This document shows, piece after piece, positions 53,500 to 62,032 of a stretch of 64,000 nucleotides of DNA. Source of the stretch: JARBUG01 sp035628915 (lineage in GTDB: Bacteria; Bacillota; Sulfobacillia; Symbiobacteriales; Symbiobacteriaceae); NCBI GenBank assembly GCA_035628915.1, contig DASPIW010000012.1, positions 124,001 to 188,000 on the forward strand, written 5' to 3'. Positions within the stretch are counted from its first letter, which is position 1; the number at the start of each line of letters is the position of its first letter. The notes below the pieces were generated by a model. The model had not been told where the DNA came from, ran no database searches, and worked only from the letters and a program-made list of their open reading frames with translations. The position numbers and the translations under genes were made by a program.

Positions 53500-55353
53500 T
53501 TAATGGATCACTCTACAGTAGACATTCTGAAACGCCTCGAGCCGAATCAGAAGCTGGGTGGGGTTCTTGAGAATGCGATGGGGATCGTAGATGACGAACA
53601 GAATGGCAGTGCCATGTTCCCTATATATGGTGATGTCCGCAGCGATCTCGTCCCCAATTGAACTTGCGCTGCGAGTTCTACGAGGGTACTTCACCTCAAT
53701 ATACAGCCGATTCGGTCGTGGTGTTGAGAAGTCAGGTTTCGCTCCCTTAACATGCAAGAAATCCACCATCGGGAGCTCCCGGGACAGGTCCTTATCCGCT
53801 GCCAAGAACAGCGCCTCAGCTGCATCCTGGACCTCGGACTCGCTAGCTGGGTCTCTGCTCTGAAAGGCCACAGGCAGGCCTTTGTCCAAGATGTTCCCCA
53901 GGCAGTTGGCAAGGGAGGCAACCGGATCCCTAAGATGCTCGCCTGACCCCAAGACCCTGAGCAAGCAATCATTAGGTAGGCCGCCAGAGTACATGTCTTG
54001 GGCGGATGCTTTGAGGGCCTTTACTACAGCGGCATTCACTTCTGCTGCGCGTCGTTGGTAGAGATCATATATCGCATGGTAGGTTTCCTCAAGATCTCCA
54101 CCGATGGCAACGACCGCATCGCCAATCTCCGGGTACTTCTCGTACAGGCCTCCGATGGGGATTTTCGCCACCTCGAGATACGCCCTTACATACCCCTCAA
54201 CCATCGCCTTGGGCGACGCAATCTCAGGCATCTCCGAGAAAGCCCCTCGAAACATGTTGTAGCGGTAAACATGGTCATAGGGCTCCAGATCCTTGGCCAT
54301 GATTGCGAGCCGCCGATCGACGCACTGCGAACAGATACCGCAATGCGGTTCCGCATTCGTGGAAAGATAAGTATGCGAACACGAGGTGCTCGCCTCTATC
54401 AGATCGGCATGTCCGACCTCCGCCAACTTGGCCGCCACTTCGCCTTTCGTTAGGAAAAGGAACGGGGAGTCGATGACTATTGACCGGCCAAACACCGCCG
54501 TAAACAAACCCCGAACGAGATTCAAGAACCTAGGGTGTGTTGTTCGGGTTAGGCGAGCACCTACGGTTTGGCCGAGGATCGGAATGTTGAGGCTCACGAT
54601 GCCGTTCTCGTAAACCTTAATGCGATCCTTGCCCAGGCAATCTGCAACTGCAGCAGCAAGGGACAGGTACAGGAAAGAACGGGATCTCTGGCTATGCTCT
54701 TTGTCTCGTTCCTCATCGAGGTGAATCCAAGTCGGCGCGTGCTGCAAGTGCCAGGCCGGAAAACGCGACCGCAGTAGCTTAACCAAGTCCTTCTGCCTCT
54801 TGCTGATCACGAACGCCGGCCGGTGACTCACAAGGATTGGCCGCTCGCCGTTTGCCCCGTGGTCCCACACTACTCCAGCGAGAGAGTCCAGCCCCCCTGA
54901 AAACAGTGCTACAGATGTTGCTGAGTCATAGTCGGGCAAAGCGAGGTAAGTTTGCTGGGTTGGCTCATCTTGCTGACGATCAACAAATGTAAACGTATAG
55001 GAGTCATCACTCAAGAATCCAAGTGTCTGCCCCAACAGTCTCGTGACGTCGGGAGCCTCCCAAACAGCGCGGGCACGAACCGGAATGACAAAGTGGAGTC
55101 TTCGTTTCCATCTTTCACCGTAGACGTCTTTTGCACCACGAGATAGTAGCCTGTCGGCCGTATAAACGTATGCAGCCAGGTGCACGAGATCCAAAGCTAC
55201 GGCACCGAGATTTTGATAGACGCCTGGGCCAGGCATGTCCAGCCGCATGTTTGCTTCAGGGCCGTGCGCTGCAAGCCGTAAGACCCGTGAGTCGGATTCC
55301 CGGAATCCAACGGGAAGCGTCGCGCCTTCGCAGAGGATAATAGCAGTCGTCAT
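53500..55353 (-). CDS. QueC/QatC-like PP-loop ATPase fused to DpnII/MboI-like nuclease
   Basis: 617 residues. The N-terminal 140 residues match QatC-type extensions. The PP-loop FSGGLDSLAG follows at 151-160, and the zinc cysteines are C325, C338, C341 and C344 (HCGICSQC). The C-terminal about 90 residues are a restriction-enzyme domain: D541 in KPDFSTP, E553 and K555 in LYIEVKYPRR. Then come a helix with DEIAADITIYREH and the strand LFVIYDP. This order is that of the DpnII/MboI-type REase family. A nuclease joined to a QueC-like enzyme implies the two activities work together. It overlaps its partner gene by ATGA. Confidence 0.85.
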   Translation of the reverse strand: MTTAIILCEGATLPVGFRESDSRVLRLAAHGPEANMRLDMPGPGVYQNLGAVALDLVHLAAYVYTADRLLSRGAKDVYGERWKRRLHFVIPVRARAVWEAPDVTRLLGQTLGFLSDDSYTFTFVDRQQDEPTQQTYLALPDYDSATSVALFSGGLDSLAGVVWDHGANGERPILVSHRPAFVISKRQKDLVKLLRSRFPAWHLQHAPTWIHLDEERDKEHSQRSRSFLYLSLAAAVADCLGKDRIKVYENGIVSLNIPILGQTVGARLTRTTHPRFLNLVRGLFTAVFGRSIVIDSPFLFLTKGEVAAKLAEVGHADLIEASTSCSHTYLSTNAEPHCGICSQCVDRRLAIMAKDLEPYDHVYRYNMFRGAFSEMPEIASPKAMVEGYVRAYLEVAKIPIGGLYEKYPEIGDAVVAIGGDLEETYHAIYDLYQRRAAEVNAAVVKALKASAQDMYSGGLPNDCLLRVLGSGEHLRDPVASLANCLGNILDKGLPVAFQSRDPASESEVQDAAEALFLAADKDLSRELPMVDFLHVKGAKPDFSTPRPNRLYIEVKYPRRTRSASSIGDEIAADITIYREHGTAILFVIYDPHRILKNPTQLLIRLEAFQNVYCRVIH

Positions 55354-56171
55354 ACTGCATCCTCCTCAGGAACGGCGACGCCTTGCACAGCCAATTCCTT
55401 GCCGATCTTCTTTACCGCAATCGCCATGAACCGTCGCACGGCCTCTTGCGTTATTCCGCGCTCATAATTTTCCTTTGAGGTCCATCCGCCTGAAATGGAC
55501 TCTACGATTAGTGCACGTTCGTAGCAAAACGTTTTCAGAGCGTCCTCAAAGTCCGATAGCTCGGAGAGTGAGGAAAAGCGACGTCCAGGTCCAACGTGGT
55601 CATGGATGGCCTTGCTGATCAGGAAATTTAGTGACCTAAACATGAATGTAGCGAAAAAGTCCTTGGACAGCAGCCCAAATTGCTTCGTAGTCGCGTACTT
55701 CCGGCAGGCGTTTCGGATGTCCTCGCCCGTTGTGCCAAACAGGGTGTTGGTCTGATTCGTCAGCGCACGGGCCAGAGTCTCCTTCAGGCTGAGCTGAGCA
55801 ATCTCGGAGAACACGCTCTGACCAGGAATCCCTTGGGCATGGGTTTCCGCAGCAAATGCAACGTCCGCAATGAAAGTAATACAGGAGTTGGTGCTATCCG
55901 GCTGGACCGGAATCCCCACGTCCTTGAGCCGATCGAAGTAATCGCCCTTGGTGGCAAGGTAAACGACCTGGGAAAGTACCCAGAAGGAAGAGAGGAGACC
56001 GGGCTCCGTCGTTAACAGGCCAGGCAGCGTTTTCTTGCCGAACAATCGTCTCGCTGCATTCGCCGTGCTGATGGCAATATCGTTTACATCTGCCCCTGTG
56101 TCTCCTAACATCTCAACGACGCGCAACCAGGGACGTGTGGTAGGGAGTACCCCAAGCCGGATATGGCCCAT
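55350..56171 (-). CDS. QatB-like partner protein of the QueC-nuclease fusion
   Basis: 273 residues, mostly helical, beginning MGHIRLGVLPTTRPWLRVVEMLGD. The start matches the partner at locus 1 (28321-28890): Met-Gly, then P-x-x-R-P-W (T missing between P and W) and LGD. A later segment, FFATFMFRSLNFL...GRRFSSLSELSDFEDALKTF, aligns loosely with FFAEVAAYL...SERLRTVSSTIDFKTELKAL there. No catalytic motif is visible. Length and genetic position match QatB. It is the first gene of a two-gene operon divergent from the UvrD-like helicase. Confidence 0.6.
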   Translation of the reverse strand: MGHIRLGVLPTTRPWLRVVEMLGDTGADVNDIAISTANAARRLFGKKTLPGLLTTEPGLLSSFWVLSQVVYLATKGDYFDRLKDVGIPVQPDSTNSCITFIADVAFAAETHAQGIPGQSVFSEIAQLSLKETLARALTNQTNTLFGTTGEDIRNACRKYATTKQFGLLSKDFFATFMFRSLNFLISKAIHDHVGPGRRFSSLSELSDFEDALKTFCYERALIVESISGGWTSKENYERGITQEAVRRFMAIAVKKIGKELAVQGVAVPEEDAV

Positions 56172-56359
56172 CCCCTCACCCCCCTCGTGTCTTTACGACA
56201 ATTGTGATTAGATGATCATTTATCCTTCTCCTCTTTTCGGTAGAAGAATTTCGCGAATTAGAACATGCGCCAAGAGGTCTTTGATACGTTGCCTGTCAAA
56301 GTCTCTGGGGTGGACCTAACCGGTGAGCCAGCAGAGCAGTCGCAGGTGAACGCCATTTT

Positions 56360-58537
56360 TTGAGAAGCGCCCATGGGAGGGTGACGCAGGTTTTGGATAG
56401 AGACGACTTGACTGGGTCCCTTACTGACGAGCAGAAGATGGTCGTTACCCACGCTGATGGCCCCGCCGTGGTCATCGCCTGCCCGGGGAGTGGAAAGACC
56501 CGAGCCCTGACCCACCGGATGGGCTATCTGGTCGAAGAAGTCGGAGCCCGTCCATCTGATATTCTCGGTATCACCTTTACTCGCGCGGCCGCCGACGAGA
56601 TGAAGCACCGGCTGGCTTCTCTGATCGACCCTGGTTTGGCCAAGTCCGTTCGGTTACACACCTTTCATGCCCTGGCGTGGCGCATTCTTTTTGAAGTACA
56701 CCGGGTAAAGCCAAATGTGCTCGATGAGCGTGGCCAACGTGCTATGGCCGGGCAACTGCTTCGGGAGTTTCAATTGAACGCTGACCAGGTGGCCATTGAC
56801 GGTCTTCTCACTGATTTCGCCTTTTACGTTGGGGCACAAGCTCCGGCGGACAAGTTCACGCCCGGCACCTGTGAACCACACCTGTTCTTCGATATTTGGA
56901 ACCGGTACCGGGAGCTGAAGACAGAAGCTGGTGTGTCCGATTTCGACGACCAAATTCTTCGGGTCCGGGATCTGCTCACGGATTCCCCTCAACTGCAAAA
57001 GGCGCCAAGGAGCCGCATAAGCCACCTGCTGGTCGACGAGTTCCAGGACACCAACTTCCTGCAGTGGCAACTCCTCGAGTTGCTCTTGCCAGAGAGCAAG
57101 AACATTATGGTGGTCGGCGATGACGATCAGGCGATCTATGGCTGGAGAGGAGCCTCTCCCTCGTTCATGCTAGACTTCCCCAAGCGGTTTCCAGGCTGTA
57201 GGGAGCTCCGACTCACCAGCAACTTCCGCTCGGCTGCCTCAATCGTGAAGCCAGCCGGACAACTGATCGCCGTCAACACCCGGCGATTTGACAAGAGCTT
57301 CGTGGCAGTGCGGCCCCCCGCCCACGCACCTGCCTGGATTCGGCCAGCCACAGGAGCCGAAGAAGCAGACATGGTTACGCAAGCTATTCAGGAGCGTCTG
57401 TCAGCGGGCATCAGCCCCACCGAGATGGCTGTACTTTACCGCACTCACCTCATAGGCTTTCCGCTCATGAACCGGCTCGAGAGTGCCCGGATTCCCTTTC
57501 GCGTCATAGGCGGACGGCCAAATCCTTTCACCCGCTGGATGGCTCGTGACGTCCTGTCCTACCTCCGCTGGGCCCATTGCGAGGCGAGCGTAGAAGAGAT
57601 CGTCCGGGTCCTGCGCCGACCGTCCCGGCGAGGCGTGTCAAAGGAGCTCTTGACAGAAATGGAGCAGAGGGGCACGGAAGGCACCAGTCCTCTGGATTGG
57701 CTTGCGGGCAAGGTGAACGCATCTGGCGTGCGAGAGATACAGGCTCTTAAGGGTGACCTGGCCAATCTAGCCGTGATTCCTGCCAGCAAAGCTGTCACGT
57801 TCGTCCGAGAAGTGATCGGGTACGACGACTACATCGATCAGTACTGTGACTGGTCTGGGAGCGATCCACAGGAAGCACGGGAGGTCCTCGACGCGATCGA
57901 GCAGATCCCTCAGCCAGAGGAGAACTCGAGAGTTTATATCGATCTCGCCGCCCAGGAAGAGAATCGAGGTGAAGCGGAGGATTCGACCGTTCCGTCGGTC
58001 ACCCTGGCGTCCTTCCACGGTAGCAAGGGGCTAGAGTGGGAGCAGGTATGGCTTCTGTCAGCAGTGGAGGGTGCCATCCCGCACAGGCAGACCATCCAGA
58101 GCCGCAGCGCCGGCGCAATGGAAGAGGAACGACGCCTCTTCTATGTCGGGATGACGAGGGCGAAGGATCTCCTGACGGTCACTGCACCGAAACGGTTAGC
58201 GGGATCTGATGCCGCCCCATCACGTTTCGTGACTGAAGCCGGAATCTGGACTCCTCTTCCCCCTCCATCCAAGAACAAGTCTACTCGGCAAGCCAGTGCA
58301 GGCCCAGCATCGACGCCAAAAGCGCCTGGCCGGGCCAGTCTGCCGCCGGCCCTTCCTCCAGAGGACTACGTTCCAGGGATCGTCTGTTACCACACCAAGT
58401 TCGGAGAAGGTGTCGTTCACCGGGTGCTCGAGGTCCAGAGAATCGTGGAAGTGCGGTTTCGAGGAACTGGCGAGACCAAACTGTTCAGCATCGATGTTTG
58501 TCTGAGCGCAGGATTCCTCCGTTCCGCCAAACCCTGA
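56360..58537 (+). CDS. UvrD/PcrA-like DNA helicase
   Basis: 725 residues from a TTG at 56360 preceded by AGGTGA; a TTG at 56393 is an alternative. SF1A motifs are complete: CPGSGKT near 47-53, TFTRAAADEM, LVDEFQD, GDDDQAIYGWRGA, ASFHGSKGLEWEQVW and VGMTRAKDLL. The C terminus (YHTKFGEGVVHRVLE) is the PcrA-type tail. Such helicases unwind DNA 3' to 5' in repair, and similar ones occur as defence effectors (Gabija GajB). It is divergent from the second QueC-like locus, with which it may or may not act. Confidence 0.9.
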   Translation: MRSAHGRVTQVLDRDDLTGSLTDEQKMVVTHADGPAVVIACPGSGKTRALTHRMGYLVEEVGARPSDILGITFTRAAADEMKHRLASLIDPGLAKSVRLHTFHALAWRILFEVHRVKPNVLDERGQRAMAGQLLREFQLNADQVAIDGLLTDFAFYVGAQAPADKFTPGTCEPHLFFDIWNRYRELKTEAGVSDFDDQILRVRDLLTDSPQLQKAPRSRISHLLVDEFQDTNFLQWQLLELLLPESKNIMVVGDDDQAIYGWRGASPSFMLDFPKRFPGCRELRLTSNFRSAASIVKPAGQLIAVNTRRFDKSFVAVRPPAHAPAWIRPATGAEEADMVTQAIQERLSAGISPTEMAVLYRTHLIGFPLMNRLESARIPFRVIGGRPNPFTRWMARDVLSYLRWAHCEASVEEIVRVLRRPSRRGVSKELLTEMEQRGTEGTSPLDWLAGKVNASGVREIQALKGDLANLAVIPASKAVTFVREVIGYDDYIDQYCDWSGSDPQEAREVLDAIEQIPQPEENSRVYIDLAAQEENRGEAEDSTVPSVTLASFHGSKGLEWEQVWLLSAVEGAIPHRQTIQSRSAGAMEEERRLFYVGMTRAKDLLTVTAPKRLAGSDAAPSRFVTEAGIWTPLPPPSKNKSTRQASAGPASTPKAPGRASLPPALPPEDYVPGIVCYHTKFGEGVVHRVLEVQRIVEVRFRGTGETKLFSIDVCLSAGFLRSAKP

Positions 58538-58624
58538 TCGGGAGGGTCTTCGCGGCGCACTGGAGTAACGCGCCGATCCTTGTGTTAGTGTGCCGAGACT
58601 TGCTCTTCTGTCTTTTCTTTAGGT

Positions 58625-58662
58625 GTTACAAACAGGGCTTCTCCACCGGTAGATACACTAAT
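58625..58662 (+). promoter_or_regulatory. Promoter-like element upstream of the HNH gene
   Basis: GTTACA, an 18-nt spacer and GTAGATACACTAAT lie about 50 nt upstream of the HNH start. A near copy (GTTACA, 17 nt, GTAGATACAGTAAT) occurs at 60676-60712. The pair suggests a shared promoter or protein-binding site. Confidence 0.35.
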
Positions 58663-58665
58663 AGA

Positions 58666-58690
58666 GGCCTCGCGAAAGCGGGGCCGTTTT
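58666..58690 (+). terminator. Hairpin before the HNH gene (terminator or attenuator)
   Basis: GGCCTCGC pairs with GCGGGGCC around GAAA and is followed by GTTTTCATTT. It sits between the UvrD-like gene and the HNH ribosome binding site, so it can end the first or attenuate the second. Confidence 0.65.
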
Positions 58691-58712
58691 CATTTAGTGG
58701 AGGAGAAGACCG

Positions 58713-59243
58713 ATGAGGACAAGTGCAGCTAAGCGAATCGAGATAGCCTTCGGCCAGCCCTTGAGAGAAGTGTTGACCCAGATGTACTGGCGTGATCAGC
58801 AGTCGACGCCGTCGATTGGCGAAGCCCTTGGTGTGAGTACGTCAGCCGTGCGAAAGTGGATGAAGGAACTGGGTATCCCTCGCAGGGATGGCTCCAGTGC
58901 TCAGAAGGTGATCACGATCACCGGGCGCCGGCCGAAGACGACGGTGCTAAGCCAAGCTGGAGCCTCCAACCACAACTGGAAGGGCGGACGAATCCGGCAC
59001 GTCAAGGGTTATCTCTTGCGCCATGCGCCGGAACACCCGAATGCCTCCGGGGGATACGTCTTGGAGCATCGGCTCGTGGCTGAAGAGATGCTGGGGCGTC
59101 CCCTTCGGCCTGATGAGGATGTCCACCATCTCGACGGCGACAAGGCCAACAACTCCAGGGATAACCTTATCGTGGAAGACCACGGTTCCCACACGAGGCT
59201 CCATTGGGCAATTCGGAGGACGCAAAGGGCCGCAGCGGTGTGA
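58713..59243 (+). CDS. HNH homing-type endonuclease
   Basis: 176 residues, ATG behind GGAGGAG. The N-terminal half contains a helix-turn-helix (TPSIGEALGVSTSAVRKWMKELGI). The C-terminal half is an HNH_3-like nuclease with YVLEHRLVAEEMLGRPL, VHHLDGDKANN and NLIV. This layout is common in phage and mobile-element endonucleases. It seems a single gene with its own leader. Confidence 0.88.
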   Translation: MRTSAAKRIEIAFGQPLREVLTQMYWRDQQSTPSIGEALGVSTSAVRKWMKELGIPRRDGSSAQKVITITGRRPKTTVLSQAGASNHNWKGGRIRHVKGYLLRHAPEHPNASGGYVLEHRLVAEEMLGRPLRPDEDVHHLDGDKANNSRDNLIVEDHGSHTRLHWAIRRTQRAAAV

Positions 59244-59401
59244 TGGAACACATCATTCGTTAGCAGCCATATCAAAGGTGTTCTTACAATAAACCTCTGG
59301 ATATGCAGGATTTGCTCGGCGACCAGCGAAAGAAGAGTCCTCCGCTCGCCGTGACTCGTTCGCAGGAGGGCTCCAACACAGCAGAGACAGGAGGCCACCT
59401 T

Positions 59402-60304
59402 ATGCCTTTGGAACGTGGGATTTCGGACCGAGTACTTTGGATACCTTGGCTTGTGCTACGTCAGGAGTGTCCGTGGCCCATTGTGGTCGAGGACTCAAAC
59501 GTCTTCGAGGCCTATGCAGAACGGGCCCAGAGAGTGGTGGACAGAGCCGCCAGTCTCGTGGGGCAACTTCCTAGCCTTACCGACAGAGATGCAATTGCGA
59601 AGGTGCTGCTCACTGAAGGCATCTTCTCACCTGCATCAAGAGGCGGAGACGAGGATCTGCGCATCGCCTTTGAGTCCTGTCTGCGACCGGAATGTCGTCT
59701 GGAGCTTATGTCAGAAGGGATCTCTGCACAGATCGGTCTCATGATTCGTGCTCAATTCCAGGCAGCGGCGACCCGGGGCGAGTTGGTTGCTGAAGCCATG
59801 GTCAAAATGCTTGATGTTCTCACCCTGGAGGCAGGCGGTCGAGTACACATGGCCATGGACGACGACAAGCCTGCTATCCTCTGGGCGGACATCCTTCGTG
59901 CAGTTGACGCACGCCAGGTGAACCAGGCTGAGGATCTGCTGACAGAGTTCATTGATGAAGAGCATGCGGTTTGGATTGGGGATCAGCCGTATTTGCTTGT
60001 GGACTCCCTGCTCTTCACGGTTCCGAGAGTGGTCACGGGGCTGTCACGTAGGCCTCGTGAGAAAAGGGCCATTTTCCAGGCTGGCCATCGGGTTTTTTCG
60101 GCCGCTCTACGATCCTACCCCGAGAAGGCATTCGAACTGCTGATTCCGTTGGCTAAGGCTGAGGTTGAGGAGCATGGACTGGGCGTTGTGCAGGAGGCTG
60201 AGACAGAAGCCCGATATGCCTTGGGCCCTGAGGGACAGCCCAGCAAGCCCGTGCTTAAGGTAACCAGAGGGGACGACGGAGAAATCAAGGTTGAGAGAAT
60301 CTAG
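59402..60304 (+). CDS. Hypothetical protein
   Basis: 300 residues from the ATG at 59402 behind AGGAGG; the frame starts 33 codons earlier without a ribosome binding site. It is mostly helical, with no TM, signal peptide or catalytic motif recognised. Landmarks are DRDAIAKVLLTEGIF, FESCLRPECRLELMSEGI and a charged C terminus (VTRGDDGEIKVERI). It lies downstream of the HNH gene on the same strand. Confidence 0.65.
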   Translation: MPLERGISDRVLWIPWLVLRQECPWPIVVEDSNVFEAYAERAQRVVDRAASLVGQLPSLTDRDAIAKVLLTEGIFSPASRGGDEDLRIAFESCLRPECRLELMSEGISAQIGLMIRAQFQAAATRGELVAEAMVKMLDVLTLEAGGRVHMAMDDDKPAILWADILRAVDARQVNQAEDLLTEFIDEEHAVWIGDQPYLLVDSLLFTVPRVVTGLSRRPREKRAIFQAGHRVFSAALRSYPEKAFELLIPLAKAEVEEHGLGVVQEAETEARYALGPEGQPSKPVLKVTRGDDGEIKVERI

Positions 60305-61123
60305 GATACTCTGGACTAAGTAGCCTCAACCATGCGCCTCAGACGACCATAGGAACTGCTGAAAACCCAGCTTCATGTTCGCGGTTGGTGCTGACGAACC
60401 GGACCTCCCATGAAGCGAGACATCGCAGAGAGCGTTGCCCAGACGTCTCCGGCGGACTTCTCATACTTGACGTGCCCCATCTCCCGGACAAGGAGATGGG
60501 GCACTTCCGTTGTCTCGGCGTCTTCAGTGGACCAAGTCTAGCGTCCTCTCCTAACCAGCCGAGTCAACGGCAGTGGATCGAAGCCCCTACCTCTCCAGAT
60601 CCTCCTCGGCACGGAGTGCACCGGTGGATAGATGAGGTAGGCCAGTGCCTGAATCGTGGGACTTTGATCCATCATGTTACAGATTGCGTCGCGGCGCCGT
60701 AGATACAGTAATGGGAGCATCTAGTGAGATCAACGCCCGCTGGTTCGCTGCTCCAAGGGTGGTCAAGCAGGGCACCCCTTTGGTAGCCCGTACGGTCGAA
60801 GCAGGCTCTCCTTCAGAGCACCTGATCCACCAAGCCGTCATTTGTAGCAGCCTGCGACAGCCCGGATCTTCTCCGTTTTGAGGCGCCGTCCGGTGGAAGA
60901 AGCTCATATATATACCGCTAAGATGGCGATTCTGCAACACCTGGACGAAACTTCGCCTGCACTGGGGCGATGTGTTACAGATGGCCAGAGACGGCAGGAT
61001 ATCTAACAATGAGCGTTCTGACAGCGGAATCGGCAACTCCCTGTATCGACCCGTGGCAAAGCGGCTCCTCCGCCGGGATTGTACCTGTACGACGGCATAC
61101 AACACACAACAAGGAGTGACCAA
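60305..61123. other. Intergenic region, no convincing gene
   Basis: About 820 nt. It contains the terminator at 60472-60504 and the promoter-like repeat at 60676-60712. A further GTTACA followed by GATATCTAACAAT is at 60974-61010. A minus-strand frame running in from 62014 looks like antisense of the next gene. No other gene is supported. Confidence 0.4.
60472..60504 (+). terminator. Strong hairpin terminator
   Basis: GTGCCCCATCTCC and GGAGATGGGGCAC form a perfect 13-bp stem with a 7-nt loop, followed by TTCCGTTGTCT. It lies about 170 nt after the hypothetical gene ending at 60304. Confidence 0.7.
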
Positions 61124-62032
61124 ATGTTCAAGCTCAGCACCGAATACGGCACTGTCCCCTACGACGGTTTCTACATCTACGCCTACAGCCTGCCCAGGCC
61201 GGACTTCATCGCTCGGGTTCAGGGCCAGGTCAGGACCGCACAGCCCTACGCGCTCCGGCATACCCCCAGGACGAGGCGACAGGCACTGTGGGCCAACTTC
61301 GTGTCCCTGCCGATAGCCGGCGAGGATGGCGCTTTGAAGGTCATGTGGGACCCGCTGGACCCATGGTCGGGCATTCCCCTCTCTCGGGTCTACTTCAACC
61401 CCTCTACGACCGGCTACGACGCTCAGCAGACCTATGACCTGCTGCTGACGATCCTCGACGATCCGCTGTCGGCCGTCATGGCGTCTTTGGACACCAAGGT
61501 CGACGTCGAGGCGCCCTACTGGCTGGTGGCTGGGCACATCTACTACTCCTACGCCCGCTATCTGGGACATGCCGACTGGCTGGCGGATGCGGGCACTATC
61601 TACGAGGGGAAGAAGACCAGGCTGAGCATCTACGCCAAGCTTGGGGAGCACAACGAGCGTGATCGCTGGTGGCGAGAGCGTGATGACGAGGAGCCGGTAG
61701 CGCCCATCACTCGGGTAGAGATGCGACAGCGGTTTGTGAAACCCCGGCCGACCTTTGGCGACTTCCTCCGGGGCGCTCTGGTGGAGACGAACAAGTTGCG
61801 GCAACTGAAGGTGGTCGAGGATCTGGACAAGCTCGGGGACCGAGTGCTTGCGGAAGAGGCTCAGAAGCGGGGGGGTCTGACCCGGGTCCTGCGAGAGTAC
61901 CAGGAGTTCGCAAACGTCTCTAAGGCCGACATCGCTGCCATGAAGGAGAACATCAACGCCATCGCCACTCGGGAAATCTTCGACCACTACCGGCGCCAGG
62001 CTGAAGTGTGGCACCGGACCTTCCGTGGGTAG
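61124..62032 (+). CDS. Hypothetical protein, possibly replication-initiator-like
   Basis: 302 residues from the ATG at 61124 behind AAGGAGTGA. The middle has TIYEGKKTRLSIYAKLGE and, after about 20 residues, TRVEMRQRF. The pattern T-x-Y-x-G, Y-x-K-x-x-E, R-x-E-x-R resembles the Rep_trans type of rolling-circle replication initiator. The other initiator motifs are not clear. If right, the right end of the window includes a plasmid- or ICE-like remnant. Otherwise it is an unknown protein. It has no partner gene nearby. Confidence 0.55.
   Translation: MFKLSTEYGTVPYDGFYIYAYSLPRPDFIARVQGQVRTAQPYALRHTPRTRRQALWANFVSLPIAGEDGALKVMWDPLDPWSGIPLSRVYFNPSTTGYDAQQTYDLLLTILDDPLSAVMASLDTKVDVEAPYWLVAGHIYYSYARYLGHADWLADAGTIYEGKKTRLSIYAKLGEHNERDRWWRERDDEEPVAPITRVEMRQRFVKPRPTFGDFLRGALVETNKLRQLKVVEDLDKLGDRVLAEEAQKRGGLTRVLREYQEFANVSKADIAAMKENINAIATREIFDHYRRQAEVWHRTFRG

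Noticed and set aside
53500..56171. Type IV CBASS because of the QueC-like protein
   Set aside because: No CD-NTase or CBASS effector is near either QueC-like gene.
60677..62014. 445-codon minus-strand frame
   Set aside because: Antisense of the gene at 61124, which has a good ribosome binding site; the minus product has no recognisable motif and antisense-like composition.
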